Source: Strigamia acuminata (lineage: Eukaryota > Arthropoda > Chilopoda > Geophilomorpha > Linotaeniidae). From it: a stretch of DNA of 64,000 bases. The first letter of the stretch is position 1, and each line of letters starts with the position of its first letter. Below the pieces are notes generated by a model. It saw nothing but the letters and a program-made list of their open reading frames with translations. It ran no database searches and was not told where the DNA came from. This document shows, piece by piece, positions 24,829 to 38,500 of this stretch. A program made the translations under genes and the position numbers. Location: NCBI GenBank assembly GCA_949358305.1, contig OX442314.1:45764581-45828580 (forward strand). Reading direction: 5' to 3'.

Positions 24829-27800
24829 TCTTTTTTAAATTTTCTAGTGACCGAAACGAAGATTTTGCCGAGCGTGGAGAACTTTCCCGTTTACTGGATC
24901 GAGACGAAACCGGGCGACGTAAACACGCGGACGGGAATTCCGCCAGCGCTGATCACAATTTCCATAAAGAATTTCTTACAGGGTTTAAGTATGTTGTTAT
25001 TAAAACGACGCGGGATATTTAATTTAAACGAATTTCCTTTTTTCAAAGCCGATATCAGGATATCCGTGGACCGTCCGTGGAAATTGAACGTCAGTCTCCT
25101 GAAATACGAGCAAATCGTGGATTACTTCGAAGCGGCAATGGACGTGACGATTAAATCAACGCCCGCGTCTAGTTTGAAGACCTTTCAGCTTCAAATCAAC
25201 AAAACGAGGAACGTTTCGAGCTGCGACGGCGTAATAGAGAGATTGAGATATTTCGCAACGTTTATTCGATTTATTCATTTCAAAACCGTCCAAGTGGTCA
25301 CCATTTTGGAAACGCTTCCGCACAAAGAGAATGCGCACGTTGTTGTAGCGTGGGACGCCATTTGTGGCAATGTGGAACTGAAGGAAGGGAAGAATTGTGA
25401 GTTTTTAGACGAGGAATTTGGGGATGATTAAATTTGTGTTTACGTTTTCAGCTTTGGTTGATGAAGTGTCGCTCGGAGTTTGCTTGGATAATTTATCCAC
25501 GAAGGTTTCGTACAGTAAGAAGCCGCGGCCGTTGTTGGAGCCTTGTTGCGCCAGAATAAATTGCAACTTGGTTTGGGATTTGTGGAATAAAGCCGCGGTT
25601 TGGCCGCGGATGTGCGTCAATTTGGAGTTGGAAGCCGTGATGGTGTCGTTCGGGAGGGAGTCGTGGCTGTGTTTGGAGAAAATTGCAGCTCAGACTGAGG
25701 AGTTCTTAAAGGTTTGAACAAAATTTGGGTTTTTGTCGCGGCTTTTATCAGTTAAATTGAAATTCATTCATTTATTTATTAATGGTGCGAGGATAAATGC
25801 CGTAAGTGCATAAAAAATATATTTATTTTGCAGAAATAGCCAAATTTAACTACCGGTATAAGTGCGTAAAAGACATAAATGTTTGTTTTTGTCTGCATAC
25901 CGTATATCTTCAAATAGTGCACCCGCGCGTTATTTGAAAAAAATTGCCCCGCGCACAATTAGAGGCCAAGATATACGGCATATAAATAAACGCATAAATA
26001 TCTGGTCATTATTTATGTAGGGCCCGGATAAATGCATAGGAATTACTTTTATTCAATAAAAAGCATATTTTATGCGCATAAAACGAATTTTATTTTGCAT
26101 AAATATCCGCGGTCTATTTATTAATGAAGAATTGATTTTCAGAAAAACGTGATTGCAAACGTAAAGCAAACGGCGCCGAAGAAAAGCGACAAAGCCAAGT
26201 CGGAATTGGAATTAAACGAACAAGCGTGGCACGACGACTTGAGGGTCGGCAGATTCCAATACATCCACGATTCGGACGACGTCGGGTTACAGCCGGCGCC
26301 GAACGAAATAGTTTTCTGCAAGGAACAAGCCGGGCAGTCTGCGAGCATGACTTGGTGTTACCCCGAACCGCGAGTCATAACCCGGGCCGAGATATATCCG
26401 GTTCCTTTTCGAACCACCAACAGTGCGACGTGGCAATGCGACAGCAAAGAAGAAGTCAACTGCGTCTTCCAGTATTGGGACGTGTTGACGCGGTCGTACA
26501 TCACGTGTCGCCAGTTTCAGTTGTCGGAAAGCCATCATTGCAATTTGAATTTACCGCATATTTTGCCCGCCGATTCGAAACAGCAGCTTTTCATTTCGCA
26601 TCGATGGAGGGTCATACTTGACTGTTACGAGGCTGAGAATGAGTGATTAATTTCTCGACATCCCTAAATATAATTACCTACTGCCTCGTTTAATAGCCGG
26701 GGCGTTTAAAGGTTTTCTCGGCTCGGAACCCTGGTGCCTAATTGAAGCTCGGCGTTTATTAGGGTTCGGCGCATAACCAAAAATTTGCCGATTTTTTGCA
26801 CAAAATGGTGGTTATTGATTTTTTCTGGCGCTTAATCGGGCCGGCGACTATTGCTGAAATCGCCGCTGACTGTCTGGCGTTTAAACGGGTCCCAGCGCTT
26901 TTTCGAACCCGGCTATTATACGAGGCAGTATGGTACTCTACTGTAAAGCTCTGAATAAACGTCCGGGGTGGTTTATTTTTTTGGATCTTCCTAATCACGG
27001 CAGTTATTTGAACATAGATTTTTGCTACATAATTGGTGATTTTTGCTACAAAATTGGTGATTTTTGGTACAAAATTGGTGATTTTTGGTACAAAATTGGT
27101 GATTTTTGGTACAAAATTGGTGATTTTTGGTACAAAATTGGTGATTTTGCTACAAAATTGGTGATTTTTGCTACAAAATTGGTGATTTTTGCTACAAAAT
27201 TGGTGATTTTTGCTACAAAATTGGTGATTTTTGCTACAAAATTGGTGATTTTTGCTACAAAATTGGTGATTTTTGCTACAAAATTGGTGATTTTTGCTAC
27301 AAAATTGGTGATTTTTGTTACAAAATTGGTGCTTTTTGCTACAAAATTGGTGCTTTTTGCTACAAAATTAGTGATTTTTACAATAAAATTTTGCTGATTT
27401 TGACTACAAAAGTTTGGTGACTTACTACAAAATTTTGGTGACTTACTACAAAATTTTGGTGACTTACTACAAAATTTTGGTGATTTTTGCTACAAAGTCT
27501 GTGAAAAATCACCAATTTTTCTCAAAATTATCAATTTTTCACAAAATCACAAATTTTTCACAAAATTACTAATTTTTCACTCACCAATTTTGTACAAAAT
27601 CAATTTTTCACAAAATCACCAATTTTTCACAAAATTACCAATTTTTCACAAAATTACCAATTTTTCACAAAATCACCAATTTTTCACAAAATCACCAATT
27701 TTTCACAAAATCACCAATTTTTCACAAAATTACCAATTTTTCACAAAATTACCAATTTTTTACAAAATCACCAATTTTTTTCAAAATCATCAATTTTTCA

Positions 27801-29523
27801 CAAAATCACAAATTTTTTACAAAATTACTAATTTTTTACAAAATTACTAATTTTTCACACTCACGAATTTTGTATTTGTACAAAATCACCAATTTTTCAC
27901 AAAATCACCAATTTTTCACAAAATCACCAATTTTTCACAAAATCACCAATTTTTCACAAAATCACCAATTTTTCACAAAATTACCAATTTTTTACAAAAT
28001 CACCAATTTTTCTCAAAATCATCAATTTTTCACAAAATCACAAATTTTTTACAAAATTACTAATTTTTCACACTCACGAATTTTGTATTTGTACAAAATC
28101 ACCAATTTTTTACAAAATCATGAATTTTTCACAAAATTACCAATTTTTCACAAAAACACCATTTTTTCACAAAATTACCAACTTTTCACAAAATAACCAA
28201 TTTTTCACAAAATAATCAATTTTTTGGAACTCCAGGTGCTAAATTGAAGCCCGGGCGCTTAAATGGGCACAGGCCACAATTTCATAGCTTTCTCATACTA
28301 ATTTAATTTTCTAAATTAGGCCAGATGGACATATTATTCGAAGAAGTTTAGTTTCACCTCTTGCTTTGGCTGCCTGCATGAGAGTGGACTCTTATTTCAA
28401 TCCCAGTTTGATCCCCAACGTCCAACTACGACTGGCCATCGACTTATGCCAGATAAATTTCACCAACCACTTATTTAATGGAAAAGGTATCATCAACTTT
28501 ATCAATTCACAATAACATGTACAAATTCGTTACTATTTTTTAAATTCTAGAAGCACCACTGGAATTGACTCCATTCACATTCGATGGTTTAATGCCGCTT
28601 GACCAAGACTTTTTTGTTCTCACCTTGAAAAACTCCATCTTGACCGGCCATTCGTGGAACAACTGGCACAAATTAGAAGTAAAAAAAAATTTAAACCAAA
28701 TTCAGACAAAAATTGTACATTTGGTTGGTTTTACAGGCAACGACAACAACGAGTAGCGATGTACTGGAATATCGCAATCTCACTCTTAGGCCTTTTACCG
28801 AGCCTTGCGCACTTCAAGCGCAGTTGACGTACATGCCGAACCAGAAGGTGATTAATTTTCGATGCAGTTCTTCGATGTTTTTATTGATCTATTTAAATAT
28901 TTAAATTTATTACAGCCCGCTGTCGTTAACGTGGCTATTCGGGGCGACACGTTGGCTATTTATCTCGGACAATCGGCCATGCACACATTATATTTTGCCT
29001 ACCGTGTATTTTTTCAGGTATTTATTTATTTATTTATTTATTTATTTACGGAAACACACTCCAAAGGAGTAATGACATTTAAATATCATTAAACTAGCCT
29101 GCGATTAAAAACACGGAGCAGTTGTTACTCACGCATTACGTCATATGCAATGACACGCAAGAAACTATTCGGTTTGGCCAGGTTGTATGATTTAATTTAA
29201 TTTAATTCGTTATACAATGTTTAGTAATTTTTTTTTTTACTTTTAGGTGGGCACTGATGAAAACATAGTTCTTTATAGTCGGAAAATGCACGCGTACAGC
29301 TGGAGGTCACACAAGAGTAAACAGTTACTCCACGTTTGTGTGGACGGAATGAAGTGGAAATGGTGCGAAGTATTCGGCATCGACAGATTAGGTGTGGACA
29401 CGCGAGTTATGGAGCAGAAAGGGCAGAAAGTCACGTTGATTATTAAAGTGAAGAAGTTTAATAAATTCCAAAAACAAGTAAAAATGAAAAGAATTTATAT
29501 GCATTAAAAAAAAATTTTTTTTA

Positions 29524-29560
<37 letters not shown>

Positions 29561-32500
29561 TTCAGATTATTATTTGTGGACAACTGATTTTTGCCAACAG
29601 AATGGACCAAGTTGTCGATATTAAATTGTTGCCGGTGTTCAACCACCCGGCGGATGAGGGAATAGGCGGAGAAAAAGTGATTGCGTTGGACGGCCAATCG
29701 TCCGCCGCTAGTTATTTGTACGAGGCCGGCACGAGAAGGGGCTTTGAAATTAGATTGCCGGGAGAAGAGTGGTCGGATGCGATACATTTTCCGCAAAAAT
29801 CTTTGGCCAGCGATAACACCTTAGTGAAGGTGTGAAATTTTATTACTCGGTTATTTATTTTATTTATTTATTTATTTTTTAGGTGCCAATCAAGAAGGAC
29901 CAATATCTGACTTTACTGTTCCATTTTTTCTACGAGCGAATCGGATCGAGTTTTCAGATTTTGGTGATATTTTGAGGGAATTTGCTCGATTGATTGTTTT
30001 TTTTATTTTATTTATTTTATTTTATGTTTAAAGGTTTTGTTTGCTCCTTTGTACATTATTCAAACACATTTACCTTGTCAAGTCACTCTTTTGTTGACCA
30101 CTCCTAAAATAAATGAGACTCAGTCTTTTCAAGTGGATGGTTGGGGACGGGAATTTCAGCTCCAATGTCCCGGATCTGCGAACGTCACTCACCAATTGGC
30201 ATTTAGGCTTGGGTAAATCGAAATAATCATTTTGTGAAATTTAGTTTTGTGAAGATGAGACCAGCTGCCCGTACGCGCTGATCACTTTTCCTGCAGTGCA
30301 ATGCACTTGACGCAGCTCTCACGTCTCGCGCGTGCCTGTTGCGATCTTCCACACCAGGTTGAGCTGTGGGCTCTTGATTGACCAATTGGGCCCCGGAAGT
30401 GGGTGGGCCCCGTAGGCCCAAGGGAGTTGTACAATATGAACAGCCAGCAAGGTGAACGGTCGCATTCTGACCGTCTCTTCAAACTGACTGTGATGACGAC
30501 CCGACTGATCAGCGTGGCGACCTTGTTGTTTACCGGCACCTGAGCGTCCGTGTTAGTCGCGTCCGTCGTATGTTCTCTGTGATCATTACGATAGCGTGAC
30601 CGAAACAGCAATACCGACCACGCGTGTCATGCAACCCAATGGTCGCCATGACAAGCGGTCTGATTTGGGATGGCTGATGCGCTATGAGATACCCATCATA
30701 CCCCTAGACATCAATAAAGTCATAACCAAAACTAAACTTGTGTCTCTTGTGTATTTCATGGTATTTCTTATCATGTGTGTTGCGTCCAGCACCTCGGGGC
30801 CCTCCCCTGACCACGTGGGATTCGTCCGAACACTCGCAAAATTTAATTCTTTTTTTTATGTTTTAAGACCTGAAGCCGACACATCGCAACCATCATTGCC
30901 TATATCGACTAACATGATTAGTCAGGTGACTAAATTGCCTTATCCTAAGAATATAAACATCGAAGAAATGACTAAATCTTGGATGTCTAATTATTCACTT
31001 CTGTGGCCTTACGACGACAAAGATTTTGAAAAGTAATTTACAATTATTGATTAATATTTTAAAAATATGATTTACTGTATTTCCTCAAATAACGCCCGCG
31101 GCTCTTACATCAAATCACCGCTTTCGGCCGCGGCTACTATTTGATGGCTGTTACAATTCAAATGCGGCTTTTAATTGCGGAATTATGGTATTTTTTTATT
31201 TATTTTTTTTAGAAAATTGAATAAATTACCACCAAGTTTAGTCGAATCTATATTAAAATGCCAGAAAAATGATGCACCAAAGCCTCACTCGCAGAAACAT
31301 TTGCCTAATATTGAATTGGAGGTAGGCGGATTTGTTAATGAGGAGAATTTTTTTTTATAATTCAGATTTTTTACAATATAAAATAAAATTGTAGGTTTCG
31401 ATGGTGCAACGATGGCCGGCTTGCAACACACTCCTGATTCAAGCAAAGCCGTGGGGATTGATTATCAATAGGAGTACATTGGATTTATGGATTGCAATTG
31501 ATGGTGTTGATTGGTTTGTCGAGAACGACGATGTATTTGCGTGTTCCGTCCTGAAGGTAAGTGAATTTAAAGGTCACGAAAATGCATATAAAAAAATATT
31601 TTCGCCATAAAATCTGTTAATTATAACTAGAATTAGCTGAATGTAACTCAAAACAGCTAATTTTGTGTTTAAAAAAATTAAATAATGTGTAAAAAGGGTT
31701 ACTTAATAGAGTTAATGGCCAAAATTAACGATAAAATCGCGAATAAATAGCTAATAAAAACTAACAAATGGCTAAAATTAGATAATAAAGGCCAAAAAAA
31801 TCAATAAATGGCTAAAACAGCTGTTAAATGGCTAAAACAGCTGTTAAATGGCTAAAACAGCTGTTAAATGGCTAAAACAGCTGTTAAATGGCTAAAATAG
31901 CAAATAAATGGCTCAAAGTAGCGAATAAATAGCTCAAAGTAGCGAATAAATAGCTAAAAATGGCGAATAAATTGCTAAAAATGGCGAATAAATGGATAAA
32001 ATAACCAAAGAATGCAAAACATTACGATTCAATATTTCAAAGGTGTTAAAGATTTATTTTCAAACTTTTTAATTTGTATTAGGAACACATCAAACTTGGT
32101 ATGACGTATGAAGACGAAACTCATTATTCAGACCCCCTTCAAATTATCTCGGAAGATTGGTCCATACGTCGCTACTGGCCGAACGTCATCAGTTCTGTTC
32201 CACAAGAAGGCTGCGTTCGATGCGACATAAAAATTAAGAAAGCAAACGAATCCATGGTAATTAATCTAACAATCGTAATTAATTACATTGGGACACGTAC
32301 GTCACGAAGCACTGACCCACAGACAACCCGAATAAAGCCAATCATACTTTAAATCAGTGCGTCTTTGTATGTTTTCAGTGTTATTTTATCGTGCGTGTTA
32401 CGTCTAAGAACCCGTGGCTTTCCCCACATCACACTCGCATTTATTCGTATTTTTTTCTTCAATTTTTTAGCTCTGTTGTCTGACTTTAACGACAAAAATC

Positions 32501-35500
32501 CGGCACGGAATTCGTCTTTTTCAAATACAACCAGCGTACAACATCGTGAACCAAACCGACGAAGCCTTGAAAATGGCCGCCTTTTCGACACCGGCAACTG
32601 ACCAAAAAGTAAAAAAAATTAAAAACTAAAAATTAAAAATAAAAACCAAAAACGTGATTTGTAGTAATAATTAATTATTTAATTACGTTTATAGTTTGCT
32701 TTCCAACCCGAGTGCGTTTTAAACAGCCAGTTGAAAGTGAAATCCGAATTGGGTCGCAACGTGCTGCAGCCGCTGTTGTTTTGGGAGACGTTTGACCCGC
32801 AAGTGATTTATTACGCGACTACGGATGAATGCATCAAATATGTTTCGTTTTGCCATTCGAGTTCGGAGAGTTGGAGCTTGCCGTGCCGCGTGCAGTCCAA
32901 CTCGCATGGCAGACATTGCTTTTCCGTGCCGGTTCTTGCGGAAACGGCGCAGTCGAATGCCGGGATGCCGCTGGTGACGAAACCGTTTGTTCTGACTTCT
33001 CACAAGGTGGACGAAATCAATTATTTTGTTATATTTTTGGACCGCACACCGCAGCTTTTGATACATAACCAGTGTCCGACTTCGCTTTACTACGGGCAGA
33101 ACATACCTCTTTCGTCAAATGGTAGTTATACGGGTGCAACCAGGAATCATTGAGCGGGAAAACCATTTAAGCACTTGGAATTAATCTTTTTAGATAGAAA
33201 ATACTCTTTTTAAGTTTAAAAATTTGCTTTTAGGTCCAAATTGATTTTAATATGCGCAAAAATTCCATTTTTAGACCCAAAGATGCTATTTTCAAGATCA
33301 AAAATGCTATTTCAGAACCCAAAGTGGCTTTTATTAGCTCAAAAATGCTATTTTTAGGCCAAAAATGCTACTTTAGGCCAAAAAATTTGGGCCAAAAATG
33401 CTATTTTTAGGCGCAAAAATGCTATTTTTAGGCGCAAAAATGCTATTTTTAGGCGCAAAAATGCTATTTTTAGGCGCAAAAATGCTATTTTTAGGCGCAA
33501 AAATGCTATTTTTAGGCGCAAAAATGCTATTTTTAGGCGCAAAAATGCTATATTTAGGCCCAATTTTCTTTTTTAAGGCTTTGAAATGTATTTTCAGGCC
33601 ATTCCACGCTTTTTTCTTGGTTGCACTACTTATTCACACCTATTTCAATAACTATACATTTTTACCAATCAGGTTTTCAAGTGGCCGAGGAGACCGAATT
33701 GGTCAACTGCATTCCATTGGTGTCGCCAATGACCGCCTGCCATTACACTTTTCCCCAAGTCTGCAAAAGATTTCCGGAAATCTACGACGCGGACACGATG
33801 CCCAAACTGCACTTTGCCAACGCCGACACCAAAACCGACGAAGAATATGAACCGGACTGTTTAATCTGGAGCAGAGGCGTCGACGTCTCCTTCGAAGGCG
33901 ATCTATTTCTCAACATTCCAAACTACGGAGACGTCAAAGTGCACCTGGAAAGAGTCGCGCACACCATGTACGTGTACGTGGACCCCGTCAGCCGCGTCGA
34001 GGTGTCCGCGAAAGAAATCCGAGGCCGCATCGAGTCGGCCGAGCACGTCAAAGTGACCATCTCCGCGCCCAGAGTCGCGATCAGAAAGAAGAGCATCGCG
34101 GCGGAGAAAAAGGAGAAGAAAGTCGACAAATCGCCCAAATCGCCCAACGAAGTTCCCTCGAAGCCGAAATCGACGCCGCAAACCCAACAGAGACAAGTTT
34201 TCGTCTACCAGAGCGTCTATTTCAAACAGTCGTGCCTCATCCTGCTCGACGACGGCTTTTCCGGCGACAAGGTGACTGAGTTTGTGCGGATCACCGGCGA
34301 CAACGTCCTCGCGGTGTTCCGGCCGAGAGTCGACGCGTATCCGAACACGAAAAGAATCTGTTCGCGGATCAAAGACGAAGGGTTTCTGTACGCCGGACAG
34401 GTGCAGCTCGACAATCAGATGTTCTATGGAGGGAATTTCGATTATCCGGTCGTAATGATTGCGCAGAACGAGTGGAATGCGAGTTTTGAAGCCGACGAGC
34501 CGCTGGAGTTGATGTTGCAGACGATGAAGAATAATTCGTTTCTTAGATTTGAGTTTGTTTACGAAAACGACCCGGCGAGCCGCGCAGTTTGCTACGAGAG
34601 TGTTTTGTTCGCCATGAAGCCGGTGGCCGCTTGTTTGGAGGATGCGTTCTTTTTCAAGTTCAACAGCGTTGTTTTGAGGTTTATTGTGAATCCGGCCGTC
34701 GACAAGAAATACAGGGAGTTGGCGCCGAGAAGGGGCAAACTTCCGTTTCACGCCGTCGTGATGAGCGGCGTTTACAAAAGGCCGCTTCAGTTCGGAGCGT
34801 TGGTGATCGAACCGCTAGACATGAGACTCAGCATTCACAGTTCGATGAAGTTGGACATTTCCTTAGTCGAAGTGCCGTTAATATTTAACAGATTTGAACG
34901 TCTGCATATGGTGACGAGTACTGGTAGACTAGGAAATGCAGTCATAATGCATTACGTAACCGGAGCGCTGTTCAAAGCTGGTAAGTTTGCAAGATTAAAG
35001 CTAGGTTCACACGTATTCACACTCGTCGCAAGAAAACTGACGCAACGAAAGCTGCTTGCGTCAAAAATTCTTGACGTTGACGCCAATTCCTGCTTCAACT
35101 CTCGTCGATTCACGTCTGGTTGGCGAGACTTTGCCACATGCAAACAGGCCGCCATTTTCGGATTCTGGAACTAGTTCTAGAACTAGATCCGATTCCAGGT
35201 GTTGTTGAAACATCTGATTGTCCAGATGCCACATCAATCGTTTCAGCGCTGAAGGTGTGTTCATATCTGCCCTACAGTGTGAACAGACTCTGCATTGTAT
35301 TTGACTCATTTTTCTTTGCGTTGCATCTAGTGTGAACACAAGTATGAACCTAGCTTAACGTGAACGCTTGGCCCTGCAAAGCCTATGTCGCCTTCATACA
35401 CTGGCTAAAGCCCCCGAGGTCAGCCCTAATTTCCAGTAGAGTGGACTGAACTAGTGAAGGGAAGGAGGGAGCTGAGTGGTGTAGGCCTAGGGAGTCAAGT

Positions 35501-38500
35501 CGAGAGTTGTATTTAGCCAGCGCGAGTAGTCGTGCTTTGTGCTGCTCGATTCTCCTCCCTATTCACAACTGTGACAATGTCCACGAAGATTCTTAGCTCT
35601 GTGTGCAGTGAGTTGGTTGCTGTGTGGCGTGCTTAGCAGGATGACCAGCACATCAGTAGGCAATGAGACTCTAAAATTTGCATTTACATTGGGGTGGGTA
35701 ATCACCTGCTTTCGCTTTACATTTAAGCTTAACCATTCACACTGAAGCGGTAAAAAATGAATAATTGAGTGAAAGGTATGCCAGGTTGCATTGCGAATCA
35801 AAACTAACACAATAGCTGATTTTGTTAGATTTCTGTAGCTGTAGCTTTTTAGGCTTCTGCTTCAGTACGAATGGTGAAGTGGATAATCTTACCCCCAAGT
35901 GGTGTTTAACCACCCCAGTGTAAACTCGCCATAACCGCTAGACAATAGGTGCATTCAATATCGATAAGGAGAAGTGACTTCTTTCACTTATTTGACTTCT
36001 CACAACCGGCTATGACGACTTTTGTGTCATATCTCTGATAAGTCGTTTTGAAAGAAGTCAAATAAGTGAAGTAAGGAGAAGTGAACAAATAGTTACTTCT
36101 TCTTATGAATAAGTCACTTAAATAATGGTGCGCATGCGCATATCGCCTGGTTTCGCCTCGTTTTGGAAATTTTTGGCCGCCATCTTTTCCGATCTAATTC
36201 GCTCATCGCAATGTTGCCTAAAACAAAAAAAATATGTGCTCTAAAATTCTAAATACCACATAAACTTCTAATTAACACAAGAAAAAGAGATGCATGTGGT
36301 TTTTAGAATTTTAGAGCACATATTTTTTTTGACGAATGCGAGATTGACATTTGCATCTTGGTCTGACAGCCATTTGCAATACTTGTTCTGAGCATGCTCA
36401 GAACTCGTCACAACTGGATAGAAGTCAAACACTTAAGTAAAATAATAAGCGCGTTCAAACGTAAGTCAATTCTTTCAAATGACTTATTTAATCAACTTAA
36501 GGAGAAGTCACTTCTTCTTATCGATATTGAATGCACCTAATGATTGTGACCAGCTGCCCCTGCGCGCTGATCACTTGCCTGCAACGCAATGCACTTTGCA
36601 CAGCTCTAGCCTTTTAGCGCACCTGTTGCGGTCCTCCGCCATGCAGCCATCACATTGGAAAATGCACTGTGAGATATCCATCATACCCCTAGACAACAAT
36701 AAAGCTATAACCAAAACTAAACTTGTGTATTTTGTGGTAAATCTTATCGTGTGTGTTGCGTCCAGCACCTCGTGGCCCTCCCCTGACCACGTGGCATGCA
36801 TCCGAACACTCACACGATTAAAGACCTAAAACCCAACAATCTGAAGTCCTTGTTTATTATTGCGTGAGAATCATCCATTTTCTAGGTAACCTGTTCCCAG
36901 GTGTGCCTTGGTAAAGACCATACTTTTACGCTATTTTGTTTTGTTGATTGTTTTGTTTATTTTTTTTACAGGTTGGGTTGTGGGATCCGTAGATCTACTT
37001 GGTAATCCGGGTGGATTCGCACGGGCTTTGGGAACCGGATTCGCAGATTTCGTTCGGTTACCTTACAACGGATTTTTCAGTGGTCCTTGGGCCTTTTTTT
37101 CGGGAATGGCGTACGGAACCTCGGCTCTCTTCCGCCAATTTAGTTCCGGTATGACCGAGCAAAACTCAAACAATTCTAAAATTGTCACTTGAATATTTTG
37201 CTTCTTTCTTCAGGCAGCTTATTTTCCCTGACCAGTTGGGCCAGCAGCGTGTCTCGTAACATGGAACGTATTTCGCTAGACGAAGACTACCATATGCAGA
37301 ATGAGGAATATCGGCGACACCGACCAGACAATTTAACTGAGGGCTTGAGCCAGGGGTTGAGTGGATTTGGAATCAGTCTGTTAGCAGGAATTGCTGGAAT
37401 AATCGATCAACCTATTCAGTCGGTTCAAAAGGCCGTCGATCAGCGAGCGCCTACAGCGGCTGTAACTGGACTCGTGTCTGGTGTTGGCAAAGGACTGGTT
37501 GGAATTGTTGCCAAACCCATTGCTGGAGCGGCTGAATTAATTGCACAGGCCGGACATGGTAAACCAGAAATTAAATCAACGTATTTTGTATTTTGTATTT
37601 TGTATTGACTCCCGTCATGTTTTTTCATTACAGGAATTCTACATGGGACCGGATGGAGTAAAACCTTGGTCCATAGATTTGAACCCATATGTGATTTTGT
37701 TCAGATTAGTAGCAATAGTAAATTAAAATACGGATGGAAAATGCTGTCTTCGTTACCGGATGCAAATGTCATCTGTTGCATTGAAGCTACGCAGTTTAAT
37801 CAAACTGGCCATTACGTACCATGTGTTCTTTTACTGACAACGCAAGTAAGTGTACGGTGTATAGATTTGGAAACAAAACAAGAGCTAATGTGCGCGATAT
37901 ACAGGGTGAGTCAAACGATTGGGCACACCTTTTTTTAAAAAATGACTGAAGATATATCAATTCTAATAATGCGCTTGAAGAGTTAGTTGATGGCAAATGG
38001 GCCCTGTGGACCCCTGATAAAGTGAGACCCTTTAAATATTAGACAATATGTTACAAATATAATAGAGTTGTTGGGCACACGGATCTAGATTCGTAAACCA
38101 AGATCAGTGTTTGCACAATTTTGCTCTGTATTCAATCGGATAACTTTGAAGATGACCTTCCGAGTAGGGTTGTTCACGAGTGCGATGTATCTCATCGCGA
38201 TTTTTTATTTCTTAAATCGCACTGCGGTTTTCATTAAAAAAAACCGCAACATGATTAACCGCAAACCGCAAACCGCAGAAAACCGCAAAACCATGGACCA
38301 AATTAATTTTTTTTTTTTTCTTGAATTTTGGAGTTTTCAGGGTTTATTTTCTTGAAATTTTGGGTTTTTGCGGCTATGCGGTTTTGCGATATACCACGTG
38401 CATTGCGGTTTTTACGGAAACCGCACCGCACTTGCCAAAAAAAAATAACCACACAACCCTACTTCCGAGACAAATTTAAAGTCACAACTGCATGGCACGC

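Noticed and set aside
26930-28196. Several open frames rich in Phe, Lys, Asn and Ile repeats
   Set aside because: They are translations of the intron 25 tandem arrays and exist on both halves in opposite sense.
27590-28215. CRISPR-like regularly spaced repeats
   Set aside because: Units are contiguous with no unique spacers and the DNA is eukaryotic; it is a minisatellite.
32694-32712. Exon 40 starting at the TTTATAG acceptor
   Set aside because: It leaves the reading frame out of phase with exon 39; starts at 32713 or 32731 keep phase.
33903-34751. 282-codon open frame on the minus strand
   Set aside because: It is the shadow of VPS13B exon 41, whose sense frame matches the family and splices correctly.
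37846-37905. Extension of VPS13B exon 44 into an open stretch (VSVRCIDLETKQ)
   Set aside because: A consensus donor GTAAGTG begins the stretch and the next exon continues the family sequence in phase 0; the open run is probably chance.
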